64,000 nucleotides of DNA from Aureobasidium sp. EXF-3400 (lineage: Eukaryota > Ascomycota > Dothideomycetes > Dothideales > Saccotheciaceae). The notes under the pieces are model-generated. The model saw only the letters and a program-made list of their open reading frames with translations. It did not search any database and had not been told where the DNA came from. Both the position numbers and the translations under genes were made by a program. Shown piece by piece: positions 63,981-64,000 of this stretch. The stretch lies in the NCBI GenBank assembly GCA_024195585.1, contig SWBL01000048.1, forward strand, positions 62,001-126,000, in the 5' to 3' direction. How positions within the stretch are numbered: the stretch's first letter is position 1; every line of letters begins with the position of its first letter.

Positions 63981-64000
63981 ATGTCGGGTATTATTGGCAC

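Noticed and set aside
1..64000. Search for CRISPR arrays, insertion sequences, prophage or a biosynthetic gene cluster
   Set aside because: The genome is eukaryotic; no regular spacer array, transposase, or set of PKS/NRPS/terpene core genes was found.

Overview
The window is nuclear DNA of a filamentous ascomycete (Pezizomycotina). The evidence is short introns (about 48-80 nt) with GT..AG ends and CTRAC/CTAAC-like branch sites, an intron-containing tRNA, and fungal family members: PHO81 (SPX-ankyrin-degenerate GDPD), a bZIP-DUF3425 factor, indoleamine dioxygenase, an MHYT-domain protein, COA1, CBP4, GPI11 and DCG1. I cannot place it reliably below subphylum. All exon joins were worked out by hand from splice motifs, reading frame and family resemblance.

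Left part (1-6.1 kb) is accessory-looking. It holds a 5'-truncated coiled-coil protein with a SUMO-interaction-like C-terminus, an orphan Pro-rich repeat protein, and about 2.2 kb of degenerate repeats. The strand composition of these repeats flips near 4850: pyrimidine-rich on the + strand to the left, T-rich on the - strand to the right. Two putative convergent transcription units flank the flip.

6.5-17.4 kb: COA1 (-) and a four-helix membrane protein (+) share a promoter region. PHO81 (-) has nine coding exons and a start codon split by an intron. Next is a decayed FAD-linked lactone-oxidase-like gene with four TAG stops, then CBP4 (+) and an acidic-tailed hypothetical protein (-).

17.4-26.9 kb: a repeat/hairpin-bearing intergenic region, the XPF/Rad1 nuclease, a hypothetical protein, a small Clr2-domain-like protein and a bZIP-DUF3425 transcription factor. 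From 26.9 to 34.0 kb I find only one secure gene, an intron-containing tRNA-Lys(CTT).

34.0-64.0 kb is a gene-dense housekeeping stretch: UPF1 and IMP4 (divergent), IDO, GPI11, a DCG1-like racemase, a Ser/Thr-rich GPI-anchored wall protein, a RhoGAP, TIM9, translin, a membrane-anchored aspartic-protease-like protein lacking its first catalytic Asp, ribosomal protein eL22, a FAM32A-like protein and an MHYT-domain membrane protein reaching the right edge. Several genes have tiny first coding exons (PHO81 2 nt, IMP4 6 nt, TIM9 8 nt, RPL22 15 nt). Two introns appear to be GC-AG. No operon-like logic or biosynthetic cluster is seen. Mitochondrial biogenesis (COA1, CBP4, TIM9) and RNA metabolism (UPF1, IMP4, translin, eL22) are represented by unlinked genes.
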